A stretch of DNA of 64,000 nucleotides from Vibrio algivorus. Lineage in GTDB: Bacteria; Pseudomonadota; Gammaproteobacteria; Enterobacterales; Vibrionaceae. The notes below the pieces were generated by a model. That model was not told the DNA's origin. It saw only the letters and a list, made by a program, of their open reading frames with translations, and searched no databases. A program made the translations under genes and the position numbers. Location: contig NZ_AP018678.1 in the NCBI RefSeq assembly GCF_002218005.2, positions 2,356,001 to 2,420,000 of the forward strand, written 5' to 3'. Positions 36,616 to 44,888 of the stretch are shown here, in pieces. Every line of letters starts with the position of its first letter. Within the stretch, counting starts at the first letter, position 1.

Positions 36616-36635
36616 TTGTGCGAGATCTCGCACAA
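36616..36635. other. Perfect 20-bp palindrome between rarD and csrB
   Basis: TTGTGCGAGA is followed directly by its complement TCTCGCACAA. With no loop and no T run it is a poor terminator and a better candidate for a protein-binding site. It lies about 45 bp after rarD and about 160 bp before the predicted csrB start. It does not match the GacA/VarA box (TGTAAG-N6-CTTACA) or CRP spacing. Confidence 0.6.
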
Positions 36636-36792
36636 AATAGTGAGAAAACTAACATTAACGAATAATAAAAACTGCCACAAACACACCTAAGTCATTGATA
36701 AACAATAAGACATGTCATATTTGTGTTATTTTTTATGAAATAATTTGAACTCACACCATTGTTCCGTTTTGGTTTATGCGTAATATTAACCC

Positions 36793-37213
36793 TGTCGGAA
36801 GGATGCTGACAGGAACAGGAAAGACCCAAGGATAGGTCATCTTCAGGACGAAGATTTGGTTACTTAGGATGAGTAATCAGCATGGAGCAAACGGACATTG
36901 AATGGACGCAATCATTACTAGGATGGTAATGACTAAGGAAAGACAATGGACACCTCAGGATTGAGGCATGGAACACACGTCAGGATGATGTGAATGGACA
37001 CCGCTCATGGAACAAGTGATGCGCGCTAATTAGGATGAATTAGCTGGCTAGGATAAGGCCAAGGACACCGCTAGGATGGCGATGAAAAGGAATACGCTGA
37101 AGGAAACAGCACTGCTATCAAGGATTTGATGCATGGAGCACTTATAGTAGCCGGATTGCTGCGAGTAAGACTATAACCCCGATGGGCTTTTGCCCTCGGG
37201 GTTTTTCTTTTTT
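36793..37213 (+). ncRNA. csrB: CsrB-family small RNA (CsrA-sequestering)
   Basis: About 420 nt with no coding frame contain 27 GGA triplets, mostly as AGGA or TGGA and many in short hairpin loops such as TACTAGGATGGTA and ATTAGGATGAAT. That is the signature of CsrB RNAs, which bind many copies of CsrA and relieve its translational control. The end is a strong terminator (ACCCCGA...TCGGGGT then T run, 37177-37213). A -10 box TAATAT at 36781-36786 places the start near 36793. Vibrios have three to four such RNAs under VarS/VarA; I cannot tell which paralogue this is. Confidence 0.93.
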
Positions 37214-37225
37214 AACGCTTTCTAA

Positions 37226-37256
37226 ACAAAAAGACGACCAAGTAGGCCGCCTTTTG
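37226..37256 (-). terminator. Intrinsic terminator after cpxP
   Basis: On the minus strand AAGGCGGCC pairs with GGTCGTCTT (two G-U pairs) around five bases, followed by TTTGTTT. It converges with the csrB terminator. Confidence 0.75.
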
Positions 37257-37285
37257 ATTGGAGTTGGTATGATGCACTATTAGTA

Positions 37286-37810
37286 TTACTCTGCTTTCGG
37301 GCCTTTTTTATCCATACGGTCTTTCATTTTTTCCCACTTTTCCATGCACTGTTGGTGTTTCTCACCTGATAACTTAGTAAATTGCTCTTTTTGCTCAGGA
37401 GTTAACACGCTAAACATATCATGACGTGATTTAGCCATTTTAACTTGGCCTTCTACACGTTGGTTTGCCATGTCTTGAGCAAGACTTGTCACAGCGGCTT
37501 GGTCAAAATTATCCGCCATCACTAACTGTTGCATTTTCTCGTGGTTGGCTTTCATTTCATCTCTATGATCTTTAAAGCCTTCTTTCATTGCCTGACGATC
37601 TTGCTGGCGCAATTCTTTTAACTGATCTTTTTGAGCGTCAGTTAAGTCTAATTTATTCCAAATACCACGTTCCATTCCCATGCCGCATTGTTGATTATGC
37701 TTACCACCATGTTGTTGACCACCATGAGGAGCAGCTAATGCAGACATTGAACCGAATGCTAATGGTGCAGCGATTAAAACAACAAGAGACTTTTTCATAA
37801 ATGCTTTCAT
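37286..37810 (-). CDS. cpxP: CpxP/Spy-family periplasmic chaperone-regulator
   Basis: CpxP is a periplasmic helical protein that dampens CpxA and delivers misfolded proteins for degradation. The 174-residue product has a signal peptide (about 1-26, ending SALA), a histidine-rich stretch after it (PHGGQQHGGKHNQQCGMG) and two LTxxQ motifs, LTDAQKDQL (near 55) and LTPEQKEQF (near 137), which define the family. The two cysteines are unusual. It is divergent from cpxRA, with a CpxR box between, so it is surely Cpx-induced. Spy is the nearest alternative name; location favours CpxP. Confidence 0.92.
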   Translation of the reverse strand: MKAFMKKSLVVLIAAPLAFGSMSALAAPHGGQQHGGKHNQQCGMGMERGIWNKLDLTDAQKDQLKELRQQDRQAMKEGFKDHRDEMKANHEKMQQLVMADNFDQAAVTSLAQDMANQRVEGQVKMAKSRHDMFSVLTPEQKEQFTKLSGEKHQQCMEKWEKMKDRMDKKGPKAE

Positions 37811-37892
37811 AACACGTTACCTTTCATTATGGAGAATTTGAGCCGCCATTTCTTGGTTAGCGACCGATGACAAATAGAATAAACCTTGCAAT

Positions 37893-37928
37893 GTAAAAGG
37901 GTGTATTGCTTACGTAAAACAATGTAAA
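37893..37928. promoter_or_regulatory. CpxR binding site between cpxP and cpxRA
   Basis: GTAAA at 37914-37918 and 37924-37928 with five bases between is a perfect CpxR box (GTAAA-N5-GTAAA). A third GTAAA at 37893-37897 lies 21 bp upstream, two helical turns away. The box is about 100 bp from cpxP and 85 bp from cpxR, consistent with autoregulation of both. Confidence 0.85.
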
Positions 37929-38013
37929 GCGCTGTCAAATTAGTCGTTTTTCTTACTAAAACAGAGATAATGCTATTATTGCATTCGATATCTATATCTA
38001 AATAAGGCCCTTT

Positions 38014-38694
38014 ATGACCCACATTCTATTAGTTGACGATGATACTGAACTCACTGCGTTACTTGAGGATATTCTGACTTTAGAAGGCTTTACTATCTCA
38101 CAAGCACACAATGGTATTGATGGCCTACAAGCCATAGATAACAGTGTTGATCTGATCTTGCTGGATATTATGATGCCGAAAATGAACGGTATGGAAATGC
38201 TTAAAGTGTTAAGGCAGCAGTGGCAAACCCCGGTATTGATGCTGACCGCAAAAGGCGAAGAAGTCGATCGAGTGATCGGCCTTGAACTCGGTGCAGATGA
38301 TTACCTACCCAAACCATTTAGTGATCGTGAATTAATGGCACGCATTCGTGCTATTTTACGTCGCACTCAACCCCATCAACCTGAGCCAACAGAATCGAGC
38401 ACTCCTCATGGTCTGCAAGTATTTCCAGGTAAACAAGAGGCTTATTGCCAAGGCACATTATTAGATCTTACCACCACAGAATTTTCTTTATTAGAGTACT
38501 TTTTAAATCACATGGGTGAATCCATCAGCAAAGAAGATTTGAGCTTGGAAGTACTTGGAAAGCGCCTCAGCCCATTTGATCGAGCAATCGATATGCATGT
38601 TTCGAACTTACGTAAAAAACTGTCTGAGCACCATGAGCAAACCTTAATAAAAACCTTACGAGGTAAAGGCTACTTGATGGTTGAGGATAAATAA
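38014..38694 (+). CDS. cpxR: Envelope-stress response regulator CpxR
   Basis: CpxR is an OmpR-family regulator that responds to misfolded envelope proteins, pili defects and alkaline pH. The receiver domain (1-120) has acidic pocket D8-D9-D10, phospho-site D51 (LILLDIMMPKMNG) and K101 (YLPKPFSDREL). The winged-helix DNA-binding domain covers about 130-226 (LTTTEFSLLEYFLNH, DMHVSNLRKKL, IKTLRGKGYLM). The 226-residue length is typical. The stop overlaps the cpxA start by one base (TAATG). Confidence 0.97.
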   Translation: MTHILLVDDDTELTALLEDILTLEGFTISQAHNGIDGLQAIDNSVDLILLDIMMPKMNGMEMLKVLRQQWQTPVLMLTAKGEEVDRVIGLELGADDYLPKPFSDRELMARIRAILRRTQPHQPEPTESSTPHGLQVFPGKQEAYCQGTLLDLTTTEFSLLEYFLNHMGESISKEDLSLEVLGKRLSPFDRAIDMHVSNLRKKLSEHHEQTLIKTLRGKGYLMVEDK

Positions 38695-40061
38695 TGAATT
38701 TACCTAAGTTTTCTAGCTTATACGGTCGTATTTTTGCCATATTCTGGCTCACCATGTTATTGGTATTAATTACAGTGGTTGCTGCATCTCAACTCGATCC
38801 TAGACAGCTTCACGATATTCCGGCTGAACCATTGAAAGAGATGAAGCTAACCGGACAAGATATTAGCCAAACCTACCAAAATGCGTCTTCACTTAAACAA
38901 GCACTGATGCATATAAAAATGCACAACGTAGATAAAGGCCGTCTCAATTACTATTTCACTGACACTAACGACCGTTGGCTCAATCCATCTCAAGGAATGA
39001 AACAAAGAGCACTGAATAATTTTATTACCCAATCGGACATGTTAGATAAACCTCAGCAACGTTTGTATGGCAGACTCATGATCGCAGGCCCTGTCCCTGT
39101 CGTCATTGCCAAACAAAATCTACACATGTACTTTGCTATCCGTTGGCATCAACCGCCGCCATTTCTACTGCAATTACTCGATAGGCCAATTCAATTACTT
39201 CTCGTAGTAATGCTGATCAGCACTCCACTCTTACTTTGGTTAGCGTGGGCATTGAGTAAGCCGGCGATGCGCTTAGAGAAGGCGGCACAAAAAGTCGCGC
39301 GTGGGGTTATCGAATACGATCCCGAATTAGAAAAAGGCCCGAGCGAATTCAAACAGGCTGGTGCCAGCTTTAACCAAATGGTCAACGCCATTAACAATAA
39401 AACCTCTGAACAGCAGCGATTATTATCTAACATTTCTCATGAACTGCGCTCTCCGCTCACTCGTTTGAGAATGGCTAATGCGTTAGCGATCCGTAAGCAA
39501 GGCGAAAGCTCTGAACTGACTCGCATTGATACCGAAGCAGAACGATTAGAATTGATGATTAATGAATTATTAGAACTGTCACGCCAGCAAATCGATGCTC
39601 ATCAAATTCACCAAAATATCTCAGTGCAAGAGCTTTGGGGAGAAACTATAGAAGATGGTAAATTTGAAGCTGAACAACAACAGAAAAAACTCATTTGTGA
39701 ATCGATTCCCAACGCACATATCACCGGAAACCCCAACCTACTGATTAGTGCCGTCGAAAATGTCATACGGAATGCGATTCGATACTGCGATCAATCCGTT
39801 TGGGTGACGTTTAGCCTACAACATGATGGGTTGGCCATTTTGATTGAAGATGATGGTGAAGGGGTTGATGACAGTGAGCTAGATGCAATTTTCCGACCTT
39901 TTTATCGCGTATCTACTGCGCGTGATAGGCACAGTGGTGGTGCAGGATTAGGTTTGGCGATAACCCACAATGTCATTATGCAGCACTGTGGTCATATTCA
40001 AGCTTCACGTAGTCAACATGGTGGTCTTGCGGTATCGCTGATTTTACCTATCGATTTATGA
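38694..40061 (+). CDS. cpxA: Envelope-stress sensor kinase CpxA
   Basis: CpxA is the inner-membrane sensor of the Cpx system. The 455 residues give a first membrane helix (about 11-29), a periplasmic sensor domain, a second helix (about 163-183, LLLVVMLISTPLLLWLAWAL), a HAMP domain, then the dimerisation domain with phospho-histidine in NISHELRSPLTRLRMANALA. The ATPase domain has VENVIRNAIRYC, DDGEGV and SGGAGLGLAI. It is coupled to cpxR by a one-base overlap. Confidence 0.97.
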   Translation: MNLPKFSSLYGRIFAIFWLTMLLVLITVVAASQLDPRQLHDIPAEPLKEMKLTGQDISQTYQNASSLKQALMHIKMHNVDKGRLNYYFTDTNDRWLNPSQGMKQRALNNFITQSDMLDKPQQRLYGRLMIAGPVPVVIAKQNLHMYFAIRWHQPPPFLLQLLDRPIQLLLVVMLISTPLLLWLAWALSKPAMRLEKAAQKVARGVIEYDPELEKGPSEFKQAGASFNQMVNAINNKTSEQQRLLSNISHELRSPLTRLRMANALAIRKQGESSELTRIDTEAERLELMINELLELSRQQIDAHQIHQNISVQELWGETIEDGKFEAEQQQKKLICESIPNAHITGNPNLLISAVENVIRNAIRYCDQSVWVTFSLQHDGLAILIEDDGEGVDDSELDAIFRPFYRVSTARDRHSGGAGLGLAITHNVIMQHCGHIQASRSQHGGLAVSLILPIDL

Positions 40062-40076
40062 TCGAGGACTGGTATT

Positions 40077-40589
40077 ATGAACACCTCATCAATTAACGGT
40101 ACATCCACTATGTTCGACATTGCTTTATTTGAACCAGAAATCGCCCCTAACACCGGCAACATCATTCGTTTATGTGCCAACTGTGGCGCTAACTTGCACT
40201 TAATTGAACCACTAGGCTTTGATTTAGAAGAAAAGAAAGTTCGTCGTGCCGGTCTGGATTATCATGATTTAGCACGTGTTAAACGTCATAAAGATTACGC
40301 AGCGTTTATTGAATACTTACAACAAGAAAAAGGCGATAATTTCCGTATCTTTGCTTGTACGACCAAAACCACTGGCCATCATGTGGACGCGGAATTTAAA
40401 CAAGGTGATGTTTTGTTATTTGGCCCAGAAACCCGTGGCCTACCGGCTGACACAATTGAAGCCCTGCCGATGGAACAACGCATTCGTATTCCTATGATGC
40501 CAGACAGCCGTAGTTTGAATTTATCGAATGCAGTGGCGATTATAGCCTTTGAAGCTTGGCGTCAAATGGGGTTTGAAGGAGCGGTTTAA
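40077..40589 (+). CDS. trmL: tRNA (cytidine/uridine 34)-2'-O-methyltransferase TrmL
   Basis: TrmL 2'-O-methylates the wobble base of the two tRNA-Leu isoacceptors that read CmAA and cmnm5UmAA. It is a small SPOUT-fold (trefoil knot) protein. Visible motifs are FEPEIAPNTGNIIRLCANCG (motif 1), LLFGPETRGLP (motif 2) and IRIPMMPDSRSLNLSNAVAI (motif 3, the SAM knot). Homologues begin at M12 (40110), but the upstream ATG has the only plausible ribosome site (GAGG), so the extended start is kept with doubt. It is 15 bp after cpxA and probably co-transcribed. Confidence 0.94.
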   Translation: MNTSSINGTSTMFDIALFEPEIAPNTGNIIRLCANCGANLHLIEPLGFDLEEKKVRRAGLDYHDLARVKRHKDYAAFIEYLQQEKGDNFRIFACTTKTTGHHVDAEFKQGDVLLFGPETRGLPADTIEALPMEQRIRIPMMPDSRSLNLSNAVAIIAFEAWRQMGFEGAV

Positions 40590-40632
40590 GAATAAAGGGA
40601 ACTCGGTTGCTAGTTCCTAGAAAGAGATAAGG

Positions 40633-40662
40633 AGACCGTAGTGAGAGCTACGGTCTTTTTTC
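40633..40662 (+). terminator. Intrinsic terminator after trmL
   Basis: AGACCGTAG (40633-40641) pairs with CTACGGTCT (40648-40656) around six bases, followed by six T. It ends the cpxRA-trmL transcript. Confidence 0.9.
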
Positions 40663-40781
40663 GTTTATCGGGGCTCGGAAAAGAAAAAAGCGAAAAGAAA
40701 CGCAACATTTTTGCTCCTGCTTTTACTCGCAACTCGAAGCGAAGCGTTCACGTATCTCGTCACTATCTCTTTTCGCTCTTC

Positions 40782-40802
40782 CTAGAAACTAGGGACTAGA
40801 AA
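40782..40802. repeat. Heptad repeat CTAGAAA/CTAGGGA/CTAGAAA
   Basis: Three in-phase 7-bp units lie just beyond the fxsA stop. Two more units (TTGCTAG, TTCCTAG) lie at 40607-40620 on the other side of the trmL terminator. The bases between (40663-40780) contain AACTCGAAGCGAAGC-like repeats and no gene. Confidence 0.7.
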
Positions 40803-40805
40803 CCC

Positions 40806-41306
40806 TTATTTATCTATCCTCTTATCTTCATCGGCTTTCTTTTCAAATTCTCCTTCAAACACATCTCCTTGCTGATCATGCTCTGAAGTATTAAATGGAT
40901 TTTCACCATGAAACTGCGATGAAGAATGGAACTGAGCCGAAGAACTGACTTTAACTCGCTGCATTAATTGCTTCGCAATCCAGGCGCGAGGGGCCGGTAA
41001 TAGCACCAACATGCCAAGTGAGTCCGTCATAAAGCCAGGCGTCAACAGTAATACCCCTGATACCGCTAACATTACGCCTTCAATAATTTGCTGTGCTGGC
41101 AGTTCACCTTGCTGCATACGTGATTGTACTGACATCAAAGTTTGAATACCTTGACTACGCACCAAAGATGCCCCAACGAAAGCGGTCAATAGCACAATCG
41201 CAATAGTCGGCCATAAGCCAATTAAATCACCGACTTGAATAAACAGTGCAATCTCAATAATCGGAACACAAATAAATAAAATAACTAAAATCGGAAACAC
41301 AAACAC
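40806..41306 (-). CDS. fxsA: FxsA family inner-membrane protein
   Basis: FxsA is a small membrane protein; overproduced in E. coli it relieves exclusion of phage T7 by the F plasmid. The 166 residues hold about three helices: 1-25 (FPILVILFICVPIIEIALFI), 28-48 (LIGLWPTIAIVLLTAFVGASL, then VRSQG) and 78-98. The hydrophilic C-terminal tail (HSSSQFHGENPFNTSEHDQQ onwards) is disordered. The gene is divergent from aspA, as in E. coli, where fxsA-aspA-dcuA also cluster. The cell's own use for it is unknown. Confidence 0.92.
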   Translation of the reverse strand: MFVFPILVILFICVPIIEIALFIQVGDLIGLWPTIAIVLLTAFVGASLVRSQGIQTLMSVQSRMQQGELPAQQIIEGVMLAVSGVLLLTPGFMTDSLGMLVLLPAPRAWIAKQLMQRVKVSSSAQFHSSSQFHGENPFNTSEHDQQGDVFEGEFEKKADEDKRIDK

Positions 41307-41533
41307 CTCCTATAATCTGTTACTCAGTGTATGCCTTCCCGCTTCATACAACAAATGTTAACCATCTCAAAACGTAACTATACCCAAGATCGATGGTACC
41401 TAACAATATAACGACCTAAAGATGCCTTATGGCAGAAAATTTCACACTTCAAAAACAATTCATTTGCAAACAGACAGAAACTCTTATTAAGATGCAATAC
41501 GCAATCAAAAGTTTGATCTATGATCTATTTTTA

Positions 41534-41549
41534 TACCTATAAAGGGGTA
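41534..41549. promoter_or_regulatory. NarL/NarP-type 7-2-7 binding site upstream of aspA
   Basis: TACCTAT-AA-AGGGGTA is two TACYYMT heptamers arranged tail to tail with two bases between, the exact form bound by NarL and NarP. It lies about 107 bp before the aspA start. Nitrate control of aspA and dcuA would make sense because both feed fumarate respiration. The surrounding gap (41307-41655) also holds ATCAA-N4-TTGAT, a dyad inverted relative to an FNR box. Confidence 0.65.
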
Positions 41550-41655
41550 TTATTGCAGCGTCAAAGATAAGCCATCTGTATGCAGTGAATGGATTCTAAG
41601 CAACATCGGCAAAGATATTTTTTTATTAGCGTTCCATGCTTATAGGATCCATCCA

Positions 41656-43101
41656 ATGACTACACAAACTATCGAAACACCTGTTCAACAATTTCGTATT
41701 GAAGAAGATTTACTAGGCACACGTGAAGTACCCGCTGAAGCTTATTACGGTATTCATACTATCCGTGCAGTAGAAAACTTTAACATCTCAAATGCCACTA
41801 TTTCTGACGTACCTGAATTTGTACGTGGCATGGTCATGACTAAAAAAGCAGCCGCATTAGCCAACAAAGAAATTGGCGTATTACCAGCCGATATCAGTGA
41901 CTACATCATTCAAGCTTGTGACGTAATTCTAAGCACAGGCAAATGCATGGATCAATTCCCGTCAGACGTATTCCAAGGTGGCGCAGGCACTTCTGTGAAC
42001 ATGAATACCAACGAGGTGATTGCCAACTTAGCGCTTGAGCTAATGGGTAAAGAAAAAGGTGAATACGACTTCATCAACCCAAATGATCATGTCAATAAAA
42101 GCCAATCAACTAACTGTGCTTACCCTACAGGTTTCCGTATTGCGGTATACAACAGCATCATGAAAACCATTGAAGCGGTTGAATATCTAAAAGGTGCCTT
42201 CGATCTTAAGAGCACTGAATTCGACACCATCATCAAAATGGGCCGTACTCAGCTACAAGACGCAGTACCAATGACCGTTGGACAAGAATTCCACGCATGG
42301 TCTGTCACGCTAAACGAAGAAGTCCGTAACCTACAATACATTTCAAAACTATTGCTTGAAGTGAACTTGGGTGCAACCGCTATAGGTACTGGCTTAAACG
42401 CAGCGCCGGAATACCAAGCGTTAGCTGTGAAACATTTATCAGAAGTGACTGGCCTTGAGTGCGTTCCTGCGGAAGACTTAATCGAAGCGACCTCTGACTG
42501 TGGTGCTTATGTCATGGCGCACGGCGCGCTAAAACGCCTTGCGGTTAAACTATCTAAAATCTGTAATGACTTACGTCTATTATCTTCTGGACCTCGTGCC
42601 GGCTTAAATGAATTGAACCTACCCGAATTACAAGCAGGTTCTTCAATCATGCCAGCCAAAGTAAACCCAGTAGTACCTGAAGTTGTAAACCAAGTGTGCT
42701 TTAAAGTACTCGGTAACGATACCGCTCTTTCTTTTGCGGCTGAAGGCGGCCAATTACAGTTAAACGTAATGGAACCTGTGATTGCACAATGTATGTTTGA
42801 ATCACTAGAAATCCTGAAGAATGCTTGTGTTAACTTACGTGATAAATGCGTTGACGGCATCACAGTGAACAAAGAAGTGTGTGAAGCATACGTGTTCAAC
42901 TCCATCGGTATCGTCACTTACCTAAACCCATACATTGGCCATCACCAAGGTGACATCGTAGGTAAAATCTGTGCTGAAACAGGTAAAAGCGTACGTGAAA
43001 TTGTATTGGATCGCGGCTTACTAACCGAAGAGCAATTAGACGAAATTTTCTCTCCTGAAAACCTAATGCATCCTCAATACAAAGCAAAACGCTATAACTA
43101 G
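41656..43101 (+). CDS. aspA: Aspartate ammonia-lyase (aspartase)
   Basis: AspA splits L-aspartate into fumarate and ammonia, supplying fumarate as electron acceptor without oxygen. The 481-residue product belongs to the fumarase/aspartase family: TRKxxxx-equivalent RIEEDLLGTREVPAEAYYGIHT at the N-terminus, GRTQLQDAVPMTVGQEF near 197-212 and the signature GSSIMPAKVNPVVPE near 330, with the catalytic serine in the SSIMPAKVN loop. It is followed by its own terminator, then dcuA, whose transporter exchanges the fumarate and succinate involved. Confidence 0.97.
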   Translation: MTTQTIETPVQQFRIEEDLLGTREVPAEAYYGIHTIRAVENFNISNATISDVPEFVRGMVMTKKAAALANKEIGVLPADISDYIIQACDVILSTGKCMDQFPSDVFQGGAGTSVNMNTNEVIANLALELMGKEKGEYDFINPNDHVNKSQSTNCAYPTGFRIAVYNSIMKTIEAVEYLKGAFDLKSTEFDTIIKMGRTQLQDAVPMTVGQEFHAWSVTLNEEVRNLQYISKLLLEVNLGATAIGTGLNAAPEYQALAVKHLSEVTGLECVPAEDLIEATSDCGAYVMAHGALKRLAVKLSKICNDLRLLSSGPRAGLNELNLPELQAGSSIMPAKVNPVVPEVVNQVCFKVLGNDTALSFAAEGGQLQLNVMEPVIAQCMFESLEILKNACVNLRDKCVDGITVNKEVCEAYVFNSIGIVTYLNPYIGHHQGDIVGKICAETGKSVREIVLDRGLLTEEQLDEIFSPENLMHPQYKAKRYN

Positions 43102-43115
43102 TCGTTAATATAATT

Positions 43116-43145
43116 AAGGGAACGTTTATCGTTCCCTTTCTTTCA
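43116..43145 (+). terminator. Intrinsic terminator after aspA
   Basis: AAGGGAACG (43116-43124) pairs with CGTTCCCTT (43130-43138) around five bases, followed by TCTTTC. It partly separates aspA from dcuA. Confidence 0.87.
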
Positions 43146-43287
43146 ATTACTTATCCAAGTTACTTCAAGTGAAGCTAAAAAGGGACAAGTTGTTAGGTAT
43201 ATTCGAAATTAACGCGCATTACAGATTTCTTTTATTACGAAGTCTGCAGTTCAGGTTGATTTTTTAGATTTTAAAGAAGGTAACAAC

Positions 43288-44586
43288 ATGTTATTACAAC
43301 TATTTATTGTATTACTGTTTATTTATATCGGCGCCCGAATGGGTGGGATAGGAATCGGTTTTGCCGGTGGTGCTGGGGTGGTGGTTCTCACCATGTTCTT
43401 TGGTGTAGATGCCGGAACCATCCCAATTGATGTTATTTTAATCATTGCCTCCGTAATTACCGCCATTGCCTCTATGCAAGTGGCTGGTGGTATGGATTGG
43501 TTAGTACAATTAGCGGAACAATTTTTACGTAAGAACCCTAAACGCATTACTTTCTACGCGCCAATTGTTACTTACTTTATGACACTACTTGCCGGTACAG
43601 GCCACACTGCATTCTCAACACTGCCAGTTATCGCTGAAGTGGCAAAAGAGCAAGGTGTTCGACCTTCAAGACCACTGTCTATTGCGGTTATCGCTTCACA
43701 AATTGCAATTACCGCTTCACCAATCTCTGCTGCCGTTGTGTACTTTGCTGGTCTTTTAGAGCCACTAGGCATCAGCTACCTACATTTACTCTTAGTTTGT
43801 ATTCCAACCACATTCTTAGCTTGTATGATTGGTGCTTTTGTTGCCAACTTCATGGGTTGTGAACTCAAAGATGATCCTATCTACCAAGAACGTATGGCAA
43901 AAGGCTTAATTCAATTAAAGAAAAGTACCCAAACCCAAGTAACCTCAGCGGCAAAGCTTTCGGTATATATTTTTGCTGTCGCAATTGCGGTTGTCGTAGT
44001 TTACGCCACACTAATCAGTGATTCGATTGGCTTAATTACCCACCCTCACATCGACCGTAACCACGCAATTATGGCCATTATGCTAACGGCTGCGGCTGCA
44101 ATGGTTATATTTTGTAAACTTGACACTAATAAAGTAACGACGGCTGCAACATTCCGTTCAGGTATGAGCGCGTGTATTTGTGTGCTTGGGGTGGCTTGGT
44201 TAGGTGATACCTTCGTGTCTGCCCACTTAAATGAAATCAAACATTTTGCGGGTGATTTACTACAACAATACCCATGGATGCTAGCAATTACTTTATTCTT
44301 TGCTTCTATGTTGCTTTACTCTCAAGGCGCAACGACAACAGCGTTAATGCCTGCAGCACTTGCGATTGGTGTAGCACCTCTTACTGCTGTCGCATCATTT
44401 GCGGCGGTAAGTGCTCTATTTGTATTGCCAACCTACCCAACACTATTAGCCGCCGTTGAAATGGATGACACAGGCTCAACTCGAATTGGTAAGTGGGTAT
44501 TTAACCACCCATTTATGATCCCAGGTGTGGTAACTATTGCGTCTTCAGTAATACTGGGCTTTTTATTCGGTGGATTAATTCTCTAG
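43288..44586 (+). CDS. dcuA: C4-dicarboxylate transporter DcuA
   Basis: DcuA exchanges aspartate, fumarate, malate and succinate across the inner membrane. The 432 residues give about ten helices and match DcuA of E. coli (433) better than DcuB: GARMGGIGIGFAGGAGV at the N-terminus, QIAITASPISAAVVYFAG near 147, MSACICVLGVAWLGDTFVS near 292 and MDDTGSTRIGKWVFNHPFMIPG near the end. AAGGT precedes the ATG. With aspA it forms the aspartate-to-succinate route. Unlike E. coli, no cutA lies between dcuA and dsbD. Confidence 0.95.
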   Translation: MLLQLFIVLLFIYIGARMGGIGIGFAGGAGVVVLTMFFGVDAGTIPIDVILIIASVITAIASMQVAGGMDWLVQLAEQFLRKNPKRITFYAPIVTYFMTLLAGTGHTAFSTLPVIAEVAKEQGVRPSRPLSIAVIASQIAITASPISAAVVYFAGLLEPLGISYLHLLLVCIPTTFLACMIGAFVANFMGCELKDDPIYQERMAKGLIQLKKSTQTQVTSAAKLSVYIFAVAIAVVVVYATLISDSIGLITHPHIDRNHAIMAIMLTAAAAMVIFCKLDTNKVTTAATFRSGMSACICVLGVAWLGDTFVSAHLNEIKHFAGDLLQQYPWMLAITLFFASMLLYSQGATTTALMPAALAIGVAPLTAVASFAAVSALFVLPTYPTLLAAVEMDDTGSTRIGKWVFNHPFMIPGVVTIASSVILGFLFGGLIL

Positions 44587-44613
44587 TTCATCATTCAATG
44601 ACAAATCTTCATC

Positions 44614-44642
44614 AAAACGAGTCTTAGGGCTCGTTTTTTTAA
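44614..44642 (+). terminator. Intrinsic terminator after dcuA
   Basis: AAAACGAG (44614-44621) pairs with CTCGTTTT (44630-44637) around eight bases, then more T. Confidence 0.87.
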
Positions 44643-44705
44643 GTCCAGTTTTTTTATCAAACCTTTCTCCCCCCATCAGTCTACACTTTGCGTATATAAA
44701 GCGGC

Positions 44706-44784
44706 CTATTCCTTCGCCAATCTTCCTTGCCTAAAGGTCTGGATGATAGCTCTGAATTCTGCATCTTGAAGTCACTTGGGTATA
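44706..44784. repeat. Dispersed hairpin repeat, TATACCCAAGT family (inverted copy)
   Basis: GGATGATAGCTCTGAATTCTGCATC, continuing TTGAAGTCACTTGGGTATA, is the reverse complement of the core and one arm of the copy at 14334-14414. The other arm here is different (CTATTCCTTCGCCAATCTTC). It lies in the dcuA-dsbD gap and just precedes the dsbD promoter region. Confidence 0.8.
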
Positions 44785-44888
44785 AATGTCTGTGATATAC
44801 TCTCGCAATGAAACCAAAACCTCCTTTGTGTGGTCTGATTCTGAGATCCCTTTTTTACATTGACACTTTAATCGGAAGTTGAATTTTT

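Noticed and set aside
37807..38022. 71-codon open frame across the cpxP/cpxR divergent region
   Set aside because: It spans the CpxR box and promoters and has no coding character.
41505..41520. FNR box before aspA
   Set aside because: The dyad is ATCAA-N4-TTGAT, the inverse of the FNR consensus TTGAT-N4-ATCAA.
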